From the NCBI GenBank assembly GCA_024711025.1, contig JANJTP010000050.1, forward strand, positions 1 to 57,403: a stretch of DNA of 57,403 bases, given 5' to 3'. The notes beneath the pieces are model-generated. The model was not told where the DNA came from and made no database searches. It worked only from the letters and a program-made list of their open reading frames with translations. Every line of letters begins with the position of its first letter. Position 1 is the stretch's first letter. The stretch is from Solirubrobacteraceae bacterium. Its GTDB lineage: Bacteria; Actinomycetota; Thermoleophilia; Solirubrobacterales; Solirubrobacteraceae. Positions 46,910-55,820 of this stretch are shown here, one piece after another. The position numbers were made by a program, and so were the translations under genes.

Positions 46910-48406
46910 ATGAGCTCGATCGTCGGAACCTCGCTCGGGGGCCGCTACCGCCTCGAGGAGCAGATCGGGCGCGGGGGCATGGCGACGGTCTGGCGGGCCT
47001 TCGACACGACGCTCGAGCGCACCGTCGCCATCAAGCTCATGCACCGCGACGTGGCACGCGACGCCGACCAGCTCGAGCGCTTCCGGCGCGAGGCCAAGGC
47101 GATCGCGAAGCTCTCCTCGCCGTACGTCGTCGGCGTGATCGATGTCGGCGAGGACGACGGCACCCCGTTCATCGTCCTCGAGCACATCGCCGGCGAGACG
47201 CTCAAGGAGCGCATCAAGCGCTCGCACCGCCTCGACAGCGCCGAGGCGGTCGCCTACGCCATCGAGGTGGCACGCGGCCTCCAGGCCGCTCACGACCGGG
47301 GGATCGTCCACCGCGACGTCAAGCCGCAGAACGTGCTGCTCGACCTGGACGGCGCCGCCCGCGTGACCGACTTCGGGATCGCGCGCTCGCTCACCGAGGA
47401 GGGGCTGACGGCGGACGGCCGCGTGCTCGGCACGACCGACTACGTCAGCCCCGAGCAGGCTCTCGGCCATCCCGTGACACCGCAGTCGGATCTCTACTCG
47501 CTCGGCGTCGTCCTGTTCGAGATGCTGACCGGGGACGTTCCGTTCCACGGCGAGACGCAGGTCTCGGTCGCGATGCGGCACGTGCGCGAGGATCTGCCCG
47601 ACGTGCAGCAGCGCCGCCCGGAGATCTCCAGCGCCCTGGCGGCGATCGTCGATCGCGCGACCGCCAAGGACCTCGACGTCCGCTACGACAGCGCCGGCGG
47701 TCTCGTCGCCGATCTCGAGGACGCGCTTGCGATCGAGACCGCCCGCAGCGGGCACATGACCGGCGAGGCGACGACGGTGTTCCGCTCGCTGCCCGAGCAG
47801 ACCCGCCGGCGGGTCCCGGAGCGCGTCGCCCACCCGGCGCGCTGGATCGCCGCGATCGCGACCCTCGCGGCCGCGGCGGTCGCGGCCTTCGCGCTGCTCG
47901 CCGACCGCACCCAGCGAGGAACCGGCACGCGCGGTGCGCCGCAGGCGCCGGGGCTGCGCGCCGTCTCCCTCGGCCAGGCCGGCGCCCAGGCCTACGACCC
48001 CTTCGGCGGCGACGGGGAGCACGGCGAGGAAGCCCCCTTCATCCTCGACCGGGACACGTCGACGACCTGGTCGACCGAGCGCTACGACAACGGAGAGCTC
48101 GGCAAGCCGGGCGTCGGCGTCGCGATCGACGCCAAGCCGGCGCTGGCCGCCCGGCGCATGGAGCTGCGCACGCCGACGCCGGGCTGGAGCGGTGCCGTGT
48201 ACGCCGCCGCCAGCGGCTCGAAGCCGCCGGTGACGCTCGACGACCCCGGATGGAGCAAGATCGGGACGATCGTGAGCGCGCAGCGGCGCGCGCGGGTCGA
48301 TCTCGATACCGCGGGACGCGCGTTCCGCTGGTACCTCGTCTGGATCGAGCGGCTTCCCGAGGGCTCGGAGAAGGCCGAGATCAGCGAGGCCTACCTCTAC
48401 CGCTGA
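46910..48406 (+). CDS. Transmembrane Ser/Thr protein kinase with non-PASTA sensor domain
   Basis: A 498-residue kinase. The catalytic domain (about 13-275) has G-loop IGRGGMATVW, Lys 42 in VAIKLM, catalytic Asp 136 in IVHRDVKPQN, DFG at 154-156 and activation-loop GTTDYVSPEQA. A juxtamembrane segment and one helix (WIAAIATLAAAAVAAFALLA, about 305-325) follow. The outer domain of about 160 residues has SLGQAGAQAYDPFGG, LDRDTSTTWSTERYDN and FRWYLVWIERLP, a pattern like carbohydrate-binding discoidin-type beta sandwiches and unlike PASTA repeats. It is convergent with the ddl operon, so it is likely a separate sensor, possibly of cell-wall glycans. Confidence 0.88.
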   Translation: MSSIVGTSLGGRYRLEEQIGRGGMATVWRAFDTTLERTVAIKLMHRDVARDADQLERFRREAKAIAKLSSPYVVGVIDVGEDDGTPFIVLEHIAGETLKERIKRSHRLDSAEAVAYAIEVARGLQAAHDRGIVHRDVKPQNVLLDLDGAARVTDFGIARSLTEEGLTADGRVLGTTDYVSPEQALGHPVTPQSDLYSLGVVLFEMLTGDVPFHGETQVSVAMRHVREDLPDVQQRRPEISSALAAIVDRATAKDLDVRYDSAGGLVADLEDALAIETARSGHMTGEATTVFRSLPEQTRRRVPERVAHPARWIAAIATLAAAAVAAFALLADRTQRGTGTRGAPQAPGLRAVSLGQAGAQAYDPFGGDGEHGEEAPFILDRDTSTTWSTERYDNGELGKPGVGVAIDAKPALAARRMELRTPTPGWSGAVYAAASGSKPPVTLDDPGWSKIGTIVSAQRRARVDLDTAGRAFRWYLVWIERLPEGSEKAEISEAYLYR

Positions 48407-48408
48407 GC

Positions 48409-48423
48409 CCGCGCCCGGCGCGG
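48409..48423. terminator. Candidate bidirectional GC hairpin
   Basis: CCGCGC (48409-48414) and GCGCGG (48418-48423) form a 6-bp stem with a 3-nt loop in the 33-bp gap between the convergent kinase and ddl genes. No T tract follows, so termination would rely on the stem alone or on Rho. Confidence 0.35.
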
Positions 48424-48439
48424 AACGGGAGGGAAGACC

Positions 48440-49441
48440 TCAGAAGCGGTACCGGCGCTCCTCGCGGTGGCGCTCGACCGCGATCTCGACGAGCCGGTCG
48501 ACGAGCTGTGGGTAGTCGACGCCGCTCGCCTCCCACAGCTTCCCGTAGACGCTCGTCTGCGTGAAGCCGGGCAGCGTGTTGATCTCGTTGAGCAGCACCT
48601 CGCCGTCCTCGACGAAGAAGTCCGCGCGCGACAGGCCGCTGCAGCCGGCCAGGCGGAAGGCGCGCACCGCGAGCTCGCGGACGCGCTCGCGGACCGCCTC
48701 GGAGATCCGCGCGGGGACGATCAGCTCCATCCCGCCGGGCGTGTACTTCGCCTCGTAGTCGTACCAGCCGCCGGGTGAGGCGCTGCGCACGACGACGATC
48801 TCACCCGGCTCGCTCGCGCGGGCGCCCGTCGTGTGGCCGAGCAGCGAGCACTCCACCTCGATCCCCTCACACGCCGCCTCGACGATGACCCGCGGGTCGT
48901 GGCGAAACGCCTCGTTCAGAGCGCCGGCGAGCTGCGTCGCGTCCTCGACGCGTGCGATCCCGACCGACGAGCCGAGCCGCGAGGGCTTGACGAACACCGG
49001 CAGTCCGAGGGCCGCCACGTCGGCCCGAACCCGCTCGGGCTCCTCGCGCCAGCGCGCCTCGTCGAGTCCCACGTAGCCGACCTGCGGCAGACCGGAGCTG
49101 CCCATCAGGTCCTTGAACGCGATCTTGTCCATGCAGATCGCCGACCCGAGCACCCCCGAGCCGACGTAGGCGACGTCGAGCAGCTCGAGCATGCCCTGAA
49201 CCGTCCCGTCCTCGCCGAACGGCCCGTGCAGAACCGGGAAGACGACGTCCGCGTCGAGCAGCCCGCGGCCCGGCGAGAGCGCGATCTCGGCGCCGTCATG
49301 ACGCCACGCACCGTCGCGGTCGAGCTCGACCCAGAGCACCTCGTGGCCGGCGCGCAGCAGCCCCTCTCGCACCGAGGCCGCGCTGGCCAGGGAGACGTCG
49401 TGCTCGGACGAGCGACCGCCGCCCAGGACCGCGACCCTCAT
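48440..49441 (-). CDS. ddl: D-alanine--D-alanine ligase
   Basis: A 333-residue ATP-grasp enzyme that makes the D-Ala-D-Ala dipeptide of peptidoglycan. Markers are VAVLGGGRSSEHDVSLASA at the N-terminus, VFPVLHGPFGEDGTVQGMLE, YVGSGVLGSAICMDK, LPVFVKPSRLGSSVGIARV, EVECSLLG, WYDYEAKYTPGGMELIVPA (omega-loop YDYxxKY) and LLNEINTLPGFTQTSVYGKL (metal-binding E-x-N-x-x-PG). Length is normal. The ATG overlaps the stop of the PASTA kinase gene by 4 nt, so it is the last gene of the FhaA-PknB operon, an uncommon position for ddl. Confidence 0.95.
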   Translation of the reverse strand: MRVAVLGGGRSSEHDVSLASAASVREGLLRAGHEVLWVELDRDGAWRHDGAEIALSPGRGLLDADVVFPVLHGPFGEDGTVQGMLELLDVAYVGSGVLGSAICMDKIAFKDLMGSSGLPQVGYVGLDEARWREEPERVRADVAALGLPVFVKPSRLGSSVGIARVEDATQLAGALNEAFRHDPRVIVEAACEGIEVECSLLGHTTGARASEPGEIVVVRSASPGGWYDYEAKYTPGGMELIVPARISEAVRERVRELAVRAFRLAGCSGLSRADFFVEDGEVLLNEINTLPGFTQTSVYGKLWEASGVDYPQLVDRLVEIAVERHREERRYRF

Positions 49442-51330
49442 GCGCCACCCCCCGTCGATCCGTCGCCGGACGCTCCCGGCTCGGGCGGCGGGTTGAAGCG
49501 GCCGATCCCGATCCTCACCGCCGAGCCGCGCTTCGCGGTCCCGCCGGGCGGCCGCTGGTCGACGACGATGCCGTCCCGGTCCTCGCTGTCGACGTCGACG
49601 GTCCGCTCGCGCACCGCGAAGCCGTCTGCCCGCAGGCGCTCCAACGCGGTGGCCTCGTCGAGGCCCGTGACGTCCGGCACCGGCACCTCCGCAGGCTGGC
49701 GGGCGACGACGAGGCTCACCGTCGAGCCGCGGTCGACCTTGCCGCCGGCCGGCGGATCCTGGCTCAGGACCGTTCCCGGGTCGGCCTTGTCGTCGTCGCG
49801 CCGCGTCACGCCGACCTGCAGGCCGGCGGCGGTCAGCAGCGCTCGCGCCTCGTCCTCGGTGCGACCGACGACGCTCGGAACGGCGACCTGCTCAGGGCCG
49901 CTGGACACCTCGAGCGTGACGGTCGTGCCGCGCTCGACCTGCGTCCCGTCCACCGGTCGCGTCCCGATCGCCCGGCCCTTGGGCACGGCGTCCGACGGTC
50001 CTGCGCGCACGCGCACGCGCAGGCCGGCCTGCTCCAGGAGATCCCGCGCGTCCCGCGCGCTCAGCCCGTCCACCGGCGGCACCGTTGCGGTCCCCGGGCC
50101 ATCGCTGACGGTGAGCGTCACCACCGAGCCCTTCGCGGCCCGCGCGCCCCCCTCGGGGCTCTGGCCCGTGACCTCGCCCTTCGGCCGATCCGATGCGCGC
50201 GTCACCGAGTCGACGGAGAAGCCCTCTCGCTGCAGCGTCGACTGGGCGACGGCGAGCTCGCTGCCGACGACCTTGGGGACGATCACCTGGTCGCCTCGCA
50301 GCAGCAGCAGCGAGGCGATCAGGACGCCGACGACGACCAGCGCGCCGACGGCGAACAGCCACCATCGCGGGCCGGGCCCGTCGTCGTCGTAGCCGCCCGA
50401 CGGTGGCAGCGGGTGTCCGTAGCTCGGCGGCTGGGCGGCGGCCGGCGCCGGTGCGAATGCCGGCGCGCCGACGATCGTCGTGCGCGTGCCGTCCCGGCTG
50501 CCCGCACCCCGTGCGGCCTCGAGCGCCGCGATGAGCTCGTCGGCGTCGGCGAAGCGTGCGGCGGGGTCCTTCTCCAGCGCCCGCAGGATCGCCTGCTCGA
50601 GCGCCGGGGGGATCGCCGCGTTGTGGGCGCTCGGCGCGAGCGGCGTCTCCGAGACCTGCTTGAGCGCGATCGCGACCGCGCTCTCGCCGTCGAACGGGAT
50701 GCGGCCCGTGAGCATCTCGTACAGCACGACGCCGACCGCATAGAGGTCGCTCTGCGCGCTGACGGCGTGGCCCTGGGCCTGCTCGGGCGACAGGTACTGC
50801 GCGGTCCCCATGATCGAGCCGGTCTGCGTCATGTCCGACGCGCCGGCGCGAGCGATGCCGAAGTCGGTGACCGTCGCGGCGCCGTCGTCGTCGACGATGA
50901 CGTTGTGCGGCTTGATGTCGCGGTGGATGACCCCGCGCCGGTGCGCGAAGCGCAGCGCACGCAGGATCTGCGTGGCGATGTCGATCGCCTCGTCGGGGTC
51001 GAGGCAGCCGCGCTCCTGCAGGAGCTGCTTGAGCGTGCGCCCCTCGAGGTACTCCATCGCGATGTAGTAGGTGCCGTCCCACTCGCCGCGGTCGTAGACG
51101 GCGACGATGTTCTGATGCTGCAGACCGGCTGCGGCCGAGGCCTCGCGGCGGAAGCGCTCGACGAGCTCCGGGTCCTCTGCGAGGCGCCTGTAGAGGAGCT
51201 TCAGCGCGACCGAGCGGCCGAGCTGCAGGTCGGTCGCGAGGTAGACGTCGGCCATGCCGCCCGAGCCGATGCGCCGCTCGATCGCGTAGCGGCCGTCGAC
51301 GACGGTCTGGGGCTCGAGGCGCTCGGTCAT
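49438..51330 (-). CDS. pknB: PknB-type Ser/Thr kinase with four PASTA domains
   Basis: A 630-residue receptor kinase. The kinase domain (about 13-275) has IGSGGMADVY, Lys 44, Asp 138 in VIHRDIKPHN, DFG 156-158 and MGTAQYLSPEQAQG. A single helix (WWLFAVGALVVVGVLIASLL, about 335-355) leads to four PASTA repeats, opening at VPKVVGSELAVAQ, VPPVDGLSARDARD, VPSVVGRTEDEARA and VPDVTGLDEATALE. PASTA domains sense peptidoglycan fragments or lipid II; the kinase then controls wall synthesis and division through FHA and other targets. It overlaps pbpA and ddl by 4 nt each. The synteny pstP-rodA-pbpA-pknB supports the name. Confidence 0.95.
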   Translation of the reverse strand: MTERLEPQTVVDGRYAIERRIGSGGMADVYLATDLQLGRSVALKLLYRRLAEDPELVERFRREASAAAGLQHQNIVAVYDRGEWDGTYYIAMEYLEGRTLKQLLQERGCLDPDEAIDIATQILRALRFAHRRGVIHRDIKPHNVIVDDDGAATVTDFGIARAGASDMTQTGSIMGTAQYLSPEQAQGHAVSAQSDLYAVGVVLYEMLTGRIPFDGESAVAIALKQVSETPLAPSAHNAAIPPALEQAILRALEKDPAARFADADELIAALEAARGAGSRDGTRTTIVGAPAFAPAPAAAQPPSYGHPLPPSGGYDDDGPGPRWWLFAVGALVVVGVLIASLLLLRGDQVIVPKVVGSELAVAQSTLQREGFSVDSVTRASDRPKGEVTGQSPEGGARAAKGSVVTLTVSDGPGTATVPPVDGLSARDARDLLEQAGLRVRVRAGPSDAVPKGRAIGTRPVDGTQVERGTTVTLEVSSGPEQVAVPSVVGRTEDEARALLTAAGLQVGVTRRDDDKADPGTVLSQDPPAGGKVDRGSTVSLVVARQPAEVPVPDVTGLDEATALERLRADGFAVRERTVDVDSEDRDGIVVDQRPPGGTAKRGSAVRIGIGRFNPPPEPGASGDGSTGGGA

Positions 51331-52757
51331 CGCAGCAGGGACTCCATCACGGCGCGGGCGATCGGTGCGGCGTCGGTGCCGCCGAAGCCGCCGATGGTGC
51401 TCTCGATCGTCACCGCGATCGCGATCTGAGGGTCATCGGCGGGGGCGAACCCGATGAACCACGGCTGGGTGATGTTGCGCGACGGGTCGCGCTCGGCGGT
51501 CCCGGTCTTGCCGGCGACGTCGATGCCGGCGAGCGCCGCAGCGGTGCCCGTCCCCTCGCGCACGACCTGGGTCATCATCGCGGTCAGGGTACGGGCGGTG
51601 CTCGGCCGCATCGCCCGTGAGAGAAGCTCCGGCTCGTTGCGAAGCGTCGTGCGGCCGTCGGGGTCGATCGCGCTCGTCGCGACGTACGGCCGCATCAGCT
51701 TCCCGTCGTTGGCGACCGCGGCCGCGACCATTGCCATCTGCAGCGGCGTCACCTGCAGCCTGTCCTGGCCGATCGCCATGCGCCCGATGTCGACGCAGCC
51801 GGCGGTGGCGGGGGCGAGCTCGTCGGCGCAGCGCTCGCCGCTGGCTCGCACCTCGTCGCGCGGCAGGTCGATCGGCGGCGGCTCGCCGAAGCCGAGGCGC
51901 TCCATGTAGCGCTCCATCGTGCGCGGTCCCAGACGCTCGCCGACCTGGGCCCAGACGGTGTTCACCGAGCTCGTCAGCGCCTGCGTCAGCGTGATCTCGC
52001 CGTAGTCCTGGCCTCCGGCGTTGCTCAGCGGAACGCCGGAGATCGGCACGCCGCTGCGCCCGTTCACGCGCGAGTCGGCGGTGAAGCGCCCCGAGTCGAG
52101 CGCGGCGATCGCCGTGACGACCTTGAACGTCGAGCCCGGCGGGTAGCCGGCGGCGGTCGCGCGGTTCAGCAGCGGCGCTCCGGGCGCGCGGTTCAGCCGC
52201 GCGGTCCCGGCCCGGCTGCGCAGATCGCCCGGGTCGTAGCCGGGGGTCGACGCCATCACCTTGACGCGCCCGGTGCGCGGGTCGAGCGCGACGACCGAGC
52301 CGGCGTGGCCGGCGAGCTGCTGGAGGGCGACCCGCTGGGCATCGGCATCGAGCGAGGTGCGCAGGTCGTCGCCCTGGTCGCGCTTGCCCTGCAGCCGGCG
52401 CAGCGTGCGCTCGAGCCCCTCGTCGCGGCCGGTGAGCCGGCCGTTGTAGAAGCGCTCGAGGCCGGCGGTACCAGGGATCAGGTACGAGTAGCCGACGGTC
52501 TGCGCGAAGAGGCCGTCCTGCGGGTAGCGTCGTGTGTACGTGCCGTCGCGCCGCCGCGTCGAGCGGGCCAGCACCTCGCCCCCGGCGGCCTCGATCGAGC
52601 CGCGCGCGATCCGCTGCTGGGCGATGAGGGCCCGCCTGTTCAGCGGGTTGTCCTGCAGCTGCGCCCGCTCGGCGACCGTCCAGCGGGCGGTGAACGCGAT
52701 CAGCACGCCGAACAGCACGAGCACGACGACGAAGACGCGGATGATCGGCGCGTTCAC
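51327..52757 (-). CDS. pbpA: Class B penicillin-binding protein (PbpA type)
   Basis: A 476-residue transpeptidase. An N-terminal membrane anchor (IIRVFVVVLVLFGVLIAFTA) precedes a short dimerisation domain and the penicillin-binding domain with S-x-x-K at 209-212 (GSTFKV), S-x-N at 264-266 (TSSVNTVW) and K-T-G-T at 417-420. It cross-links peptidoglycan together with the RodA-type polymerase encoded just upstream. The GTG start at 52755-52757 overlaps the rodA stop (GTGA). Its size and short N-domain match actinobacterial PbpA. Confidence 0.94.
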   Translation of the reverse strand: MNAPIIRVFVVVLVLFGVLIAFTARWTVAERAQLQDNPLNRRALIAQQRIARGSIEAAGGEVLARSTRRRDGTYTRRYPQDGLFAQTVGYSYLIPGTAGLERFYNGRLTGRDEGLERTLRRLQGKRDQGDDLRTSLDADAQRVALQQLAGHAGSVVALDPRTGRVKVMASTPGYDPGDLRSRAGTARLNRAPGAPLLNRATAAGYPPGSTFKVVTAIAALDSGRFTADSRVNGRSGVPISGVPLSNAGGQDYGEITLTQALTSSVNTVWAQVGERLGPRTMERYMERLGFGEPPPIDLPRDEVRASGERCADELAPATAGCVDIGRMAIGQDRLQVTPLQMAMVAAAVANDGKLMRPYVATSAIDPDGRTTLRNEPELLSRAMRPSTARTLTAMMTQVVREGTGTAAALAGIDVAGKTGTAERDPSRNITQPWFIGFAPADDPQIAIAVTIESTIGGFGGTDAAPIARAVMESLLR

Positions 52758-54064
52758 CCGCCGCGCGCCTCCCGCCGTGCGCGATCGGAGACGAGCAGCA
52801 GCAACGCGACGATCACGAGGTTCGCGACGACCGACGAGCCTCCGTACGAGACGAAGGGCAGCGTCACGCCGGTCAGCGGGATCACCTTCGTGACGCCGCC
52901 GACGATGACGAACACCTGCAGCGCGACGACCGCCGTCAGCCCGGCCGCGAGCAGCTTCGAGAACGAGTCCCGGGCGAGCACCGCGATCCGCATGCCGCGC
53001 TCGACGAGCAGCAGGTAGACGAGCAGCAGCAGAGCGGCCCCGACCAGGCCCAGCTCGTTGACGACCACCGCGTAGATCAGGTCGGTCTGCGCCGCCGGCA
53101 GCAGGATCGCCTGGTCGGGCGGGGTGCCGATCCGGACCAGCGCCTCGCCGATCCCCTGGCCCCAGACCCCCCCGTCGGCCTGTGCGAAGAGCGACTGGGC
53201 GAGCTGGTAGCTGCCGCCGGGACGGTCGTAGAGCGCCTGGTCGAAGGGCGTGCGCCAGGCGTCGATCCGGTCGCCGACGTGACCGACCGACGAGGCGAAG
53301 AACCAGGCGCCGGCCGCGAACAGGGCGCCGCCGGCAAGCGGGAAGACGAGCCGGTTCGTCGCGACGTAGAGCAGCGCGAGGAAGCCGCCGAAGAACATCA
53401 GCGACGAGCCGAGGTCGCGGATCACGACCAGCATCAGCATCGCCATGCCCCAGACCGCGAGCAGCGGGCCCAGGTGCTTGAGCCGCGGGACCGCGACCCC
53501 GGCGATCGTCCGCCCGACGAGCAGCGCGCGCGTATCGCGCAGGTAGCTCGCGAGGAAGACGATGATGCCGATCTTCGCGAACTCCGCCGGCTGGAAGGTG
53601 ACCGGCCCGACCGCGATCCCGAGGTAGGCGCCGTTGACCTGGGCGCCGATCACGGGCATCCGCGGCAGCACCAGCAGCAGCAGGCTGGCGGCCGCGATCA
53701 CGTATCGGTAGCGCTCGAGCGAGCGGTAGTCGCGCAGCGCGACGATCGTCACGGCGAACGCCCCCAGCCCGACGACGAACCACTGGGCCTGCTCACGCGC
53801 GAGCGTCGCATCCAGACGGTAGATCACAACCAGGCCGACGCCGGCGAGGATGGCGACGATCGGGAAGAGGTACGGGTCGGCGTCCGGCAGGCGCACGCGC
53901 AGCACGAGATGGGCGGCGAGGCACAAGCCCAGGAACGCGGCGCCGTATGTCAGCGAGCCGTCGGTCAGGGCGTCGCTCTGGCGGATCACGACCGCGGCGA
54001 AGCCGCAGACCACGAGCAGGCTCGCCGGCAGCAGGCCGAGCAGCTCGCGGTTGCGGGCGCTCAC
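52754..54064 (-). CDS. rodA: SEDS-family peptidoglycan polymerase (RodA/FtsW)
   Basis: A 436-residue protein of about 12 helices. SEDS signatures are GAYLGIAVGPVTFQPAEFAK (Q-P-[AS]-E-x-x-K), VIRDLGSSLMFFGGFLALL, the large outer loop with DPFDQA-like APFDQALYDRPGGSYQLAQS and VWGQGIGEALVRIGTPPDQA, and the C-terminal IPLTGVTLPFVSYGGSSVVA (P-x-x-G-x-x-L-P-x-x-S-Y-G-G-S). The catalytic Asp is expected in the outer loop. It polymerises lipid II with the paired PBP. It overlaps both the phosphatase and pbpA genes by 4 nt. Operon order favours RodA over FtsW. Confidence 0.94.
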   Translation of the reverse strand: MSARNRELLGLLPASLLVVCGFAAVVIRQSDALTDGSLTYGAAFLGLCLAAHLVLRVRLPDADPYLFPIVAILAGVGLVVIYRLDATLAREQAQWFVVGLGAFAVTIVALRDYRSLERYRYVIAAASLLLLVLPRMPVIGAQVNGAYLGIAVGPVTFQPAEFAKIGIIVFLASYLRDTRALLVGRTIAGVAVPRLKHLGPLLAVWGMAMLMLVVIRDLGSSLMFFGGFLALLYVATNRLVFPLAGGALFAAGAWFFASSVGHVGDRIDAWRTPFDQALYDRPGGSYQLAQSLFAQADGGVWGQGIGEALVRIGTPPDQAILLPAAQTDLIYAVVVNELGLVGAALLLLVYLLLVERGMRIAVLARDSFSKLLAAGLTAVVALQVFVIVGGVTKVIPLTGVTLPFVSYGGSSVVANLVIVALLLLVSDRARREARGG

Positions 54065-55332
54065 CGCCCGAGGCTCCCGAGCTCGAGCTGGCGGACGTAG
54101 TCGTCGGCGTCCTCGCGAGAGCGAAGCTCGTTGGAGCTCACGACCGTCCGCTGCGCGGGCGTGAGCTGCCCGGTGCTCACGCCCGATGTGTAGACAGGCT
54201 GGTAGAGGTCGACGCCCGCGAGCCGGTACGGGACGCCGCGGTAGACCGTCACGAAGCCGTCCGCCGCCGGGCTGACGAAGAAGACGGCCTGGATCGCGAA
54301 CACGGCCGACGATCCGACGATCACGGCCATCCCCAGCGCCACGAGGACGCCGAGCCCCAGGCGCCCGCGGCGCCGTCGCGGGGCACGGGCGGCCGTCGCG
54401 GGGCGCGGAGCGCGCCCACCCGCCGCAGACCGGTCAGGCGACGGCGTCATGCCGGCCACGGGCCGCTCCGGCGACGGCGCCGCGGTCGGCGGCGATGCGA
54501 CCCGTGCGGGCGCCTCCTCGTCCCGCGCCAGCGCGGCGCGCACGTCCGCGGCATGCAGCGCGGCATCGCCGACGCGGGTCGGGGCCTCGTCGAGCCCGTC
54601 GCGCTCTCCGCCGACCTCCTCGAGGCGCACCAGGACGACGGTGATGTTGTCGCGACCGCCGGCGGCGTTCGCGCGATCCACGAGCGCTCGCGCGGCGTCC
54701 GCGAGCTGCGGCGCGCCTGCCAGCGCGCCGGCGATCTCGTCGTCCCCGACCATCGAGGTCAGGCCGTCGCTGCACAGCAGCAGCGTCTCGCCGCCGCGCG
54801 CCGGCACGGTCGTCGCATCGGGACGGACGCGCCCCTCGGGGCCGAGCGCGCGGGTGATTATCGAGCGCTGTGGATGCTCCTCGGCTTCGCGCCGGCTCAG
54901 CCGCCCCTGGCGAACGAGCTCCTCGACGAGCGAGTGATCGCTCGTCAGCCGCTCGAGCCGACCGTCGCTCCAGCGGTAGCAGCGGCTGTCGCCGACATGG
55001 GCGATCGTCACGACGCCGTCGCCGACGTGAGCGACGGTCAGCGTCGTGCCCATCCCGGCTCGCTGCTCGTCGGCCACCGACAGCGCGTGGATCCTCTCGT
55101 TGGCACGCTGGACGGCCGCGGCCAGCCGCTGCTCGACGCTCTCCCCTTCGGGCAGGCCCTCCGCGAGCACGTCGACCGCCGTGCGCGAGGCGACCTCGCC
55201 GGCCTGGGCGCCGCCCATGCCGTCGGCGACGGCGAACAGCGGGGAGCGCGCGAAGAAGGCATCCTCGTTGGCCCGGCGCTGGCGCCCGGTGTCCGTCAGC
55301 TCGACGTGCTCTGCGACGCGCAGCATCCTCAT
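54061..55332 (-). CDS. pstP: PP2C-type Ser/Thr phosphatase (PstP-like)
   Basis: A 423-residue protein. The PP2C domain (1-235) has RRANEDAFFARSPLFAVADG followed by MGGAQAG, GMGTTLTVAHVGDGVV, HVGDSRCYR, TLLLCSDGLTSMV and AAGGRDNITVVLVRLE, with the Asp ligands of the binuclear metal centre in place. A Pro/Arg-rich linker and one helix (LGVLVALGMAVIVGSSAVFA, about 325-345) lead to a small outer domain (YRGVPYRLAGVDLYQPVYTS). It reverses phosphorylation by the Ser/Thr kinases. The ATG at 55332 overlaps the upstream stop (ATGA); a second ATG at 55326 is possible. Confidence 0.93.
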   Translation of the reverse strand: MRMLRVAEHVELTDTGRQRRANEDAFFARSPLFAVADGMGGAQAGEVASRTAVDVLAEGLPEGESVEQRLAAAVQRANERIHALSVADEQRAGMGTTLTVAHVGDGVVTIAHVGDSRCYRWSDGRLERLTSDHSLVEELVRQGRLSRREAEEHPQRSIITRALGPEGRVRPDATTVPARGGETLLLCSDGLTSMVGDDEIAGALAGAPQLADAARALVDRANAAGGRDNITVVLVRLEEVGGERDGLDEAPTRVGDAALHAADVRAALARDEEAPARVASPPTAAPSPERPVAGMTPSPDRSAAGGRAPRPATAARAPRRRRGRLGLGVLVALGMAVIVGSSAVFAIQAVFFVSPAADGFVTVYRGVPYRLAGVDLYQPVYTSGVSTGQLTPAQRTVVSSNELRSREDADDYVRQLELGSLGR

Positions 55333-55820
55333 CCCGCCATGTAGGTGAACTCGCTGTCGCCTATCCGCAGACGGTCGCCCTGGTGGAGCGGCTGCGGCCC
55401 GTCGACGAGCTCCTCGTTGAGATAGGTCCCGTTCGTCGACCCGAGGTCCTCGAGGACGACGAGGCCCCCCTGGCGGGTCAGCCGAGCGTGCCGGGCGGAG
55501 GCGAACGGGTCCTCGAGGCGGATCTCCGCCTGCTCCCCGCGGCCGAGCACGGCGCCGACGCCGATCTCGTACTCCATGCCCGGTGTGTGCCCCGGCGCGC
55601 GCTCGACGACGAGCCGCGGGTCGAGCGTGGCGAGCGCGTGCATCCCCGTCTGCCCCGCGAGCGTCGACGCCGGCGCGGCGACGGCAAGCGTCGGGGGCGG
55701 CACGCGCGCCTCGTCGGGGCGCCGCAGGTCGCGCAGCGAGCTGCGCGCGACCCAGACGATGAACAGGAACATCACCGCGAGGAAGGCTGCCTGCAACGCG
55801 ACGGCGGCCGGCTCGAGCAT
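55329..55820 (-). CDS. fhaB: Small FHA-domain protein with N-terminal helix (FhaB-like)
   Basis: A 163-residue protein: one N-terminal helix (ALQAAFLAVMFLFIVWVARS), a short linker and a C-terminal forkhead-associated domain with AVLGRGEQAEIRLEDPFASA, RHARLTRQGG and LEDLGSTNGTYLNEE. The R-x-x-x...S-x-R-H...N-G-T phosphothreonine-binding signature is complete. In mycobacteria this protein links PknB-type kinases to RodA/PbpA. The ATG overlaps the fhaA stop (TGATG) and its stop overlaps the phosphatase start. Confidence 0.92.
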   Translation of the reverse strand: MLEPAAVALQAAFLAVMFLFIVWVARSSLRDLRRPDEARVPPPTLAVAAPASTLAGQTGMHALATLDPRLVVERAPGHTPGMEYEIGVGAVLGRGEQAEIRLEDPFASARHARLTRQGGLVVLEDLGSTNGTYLNEELVDGPQPLHQGDRLRIGDSEFTYMAG

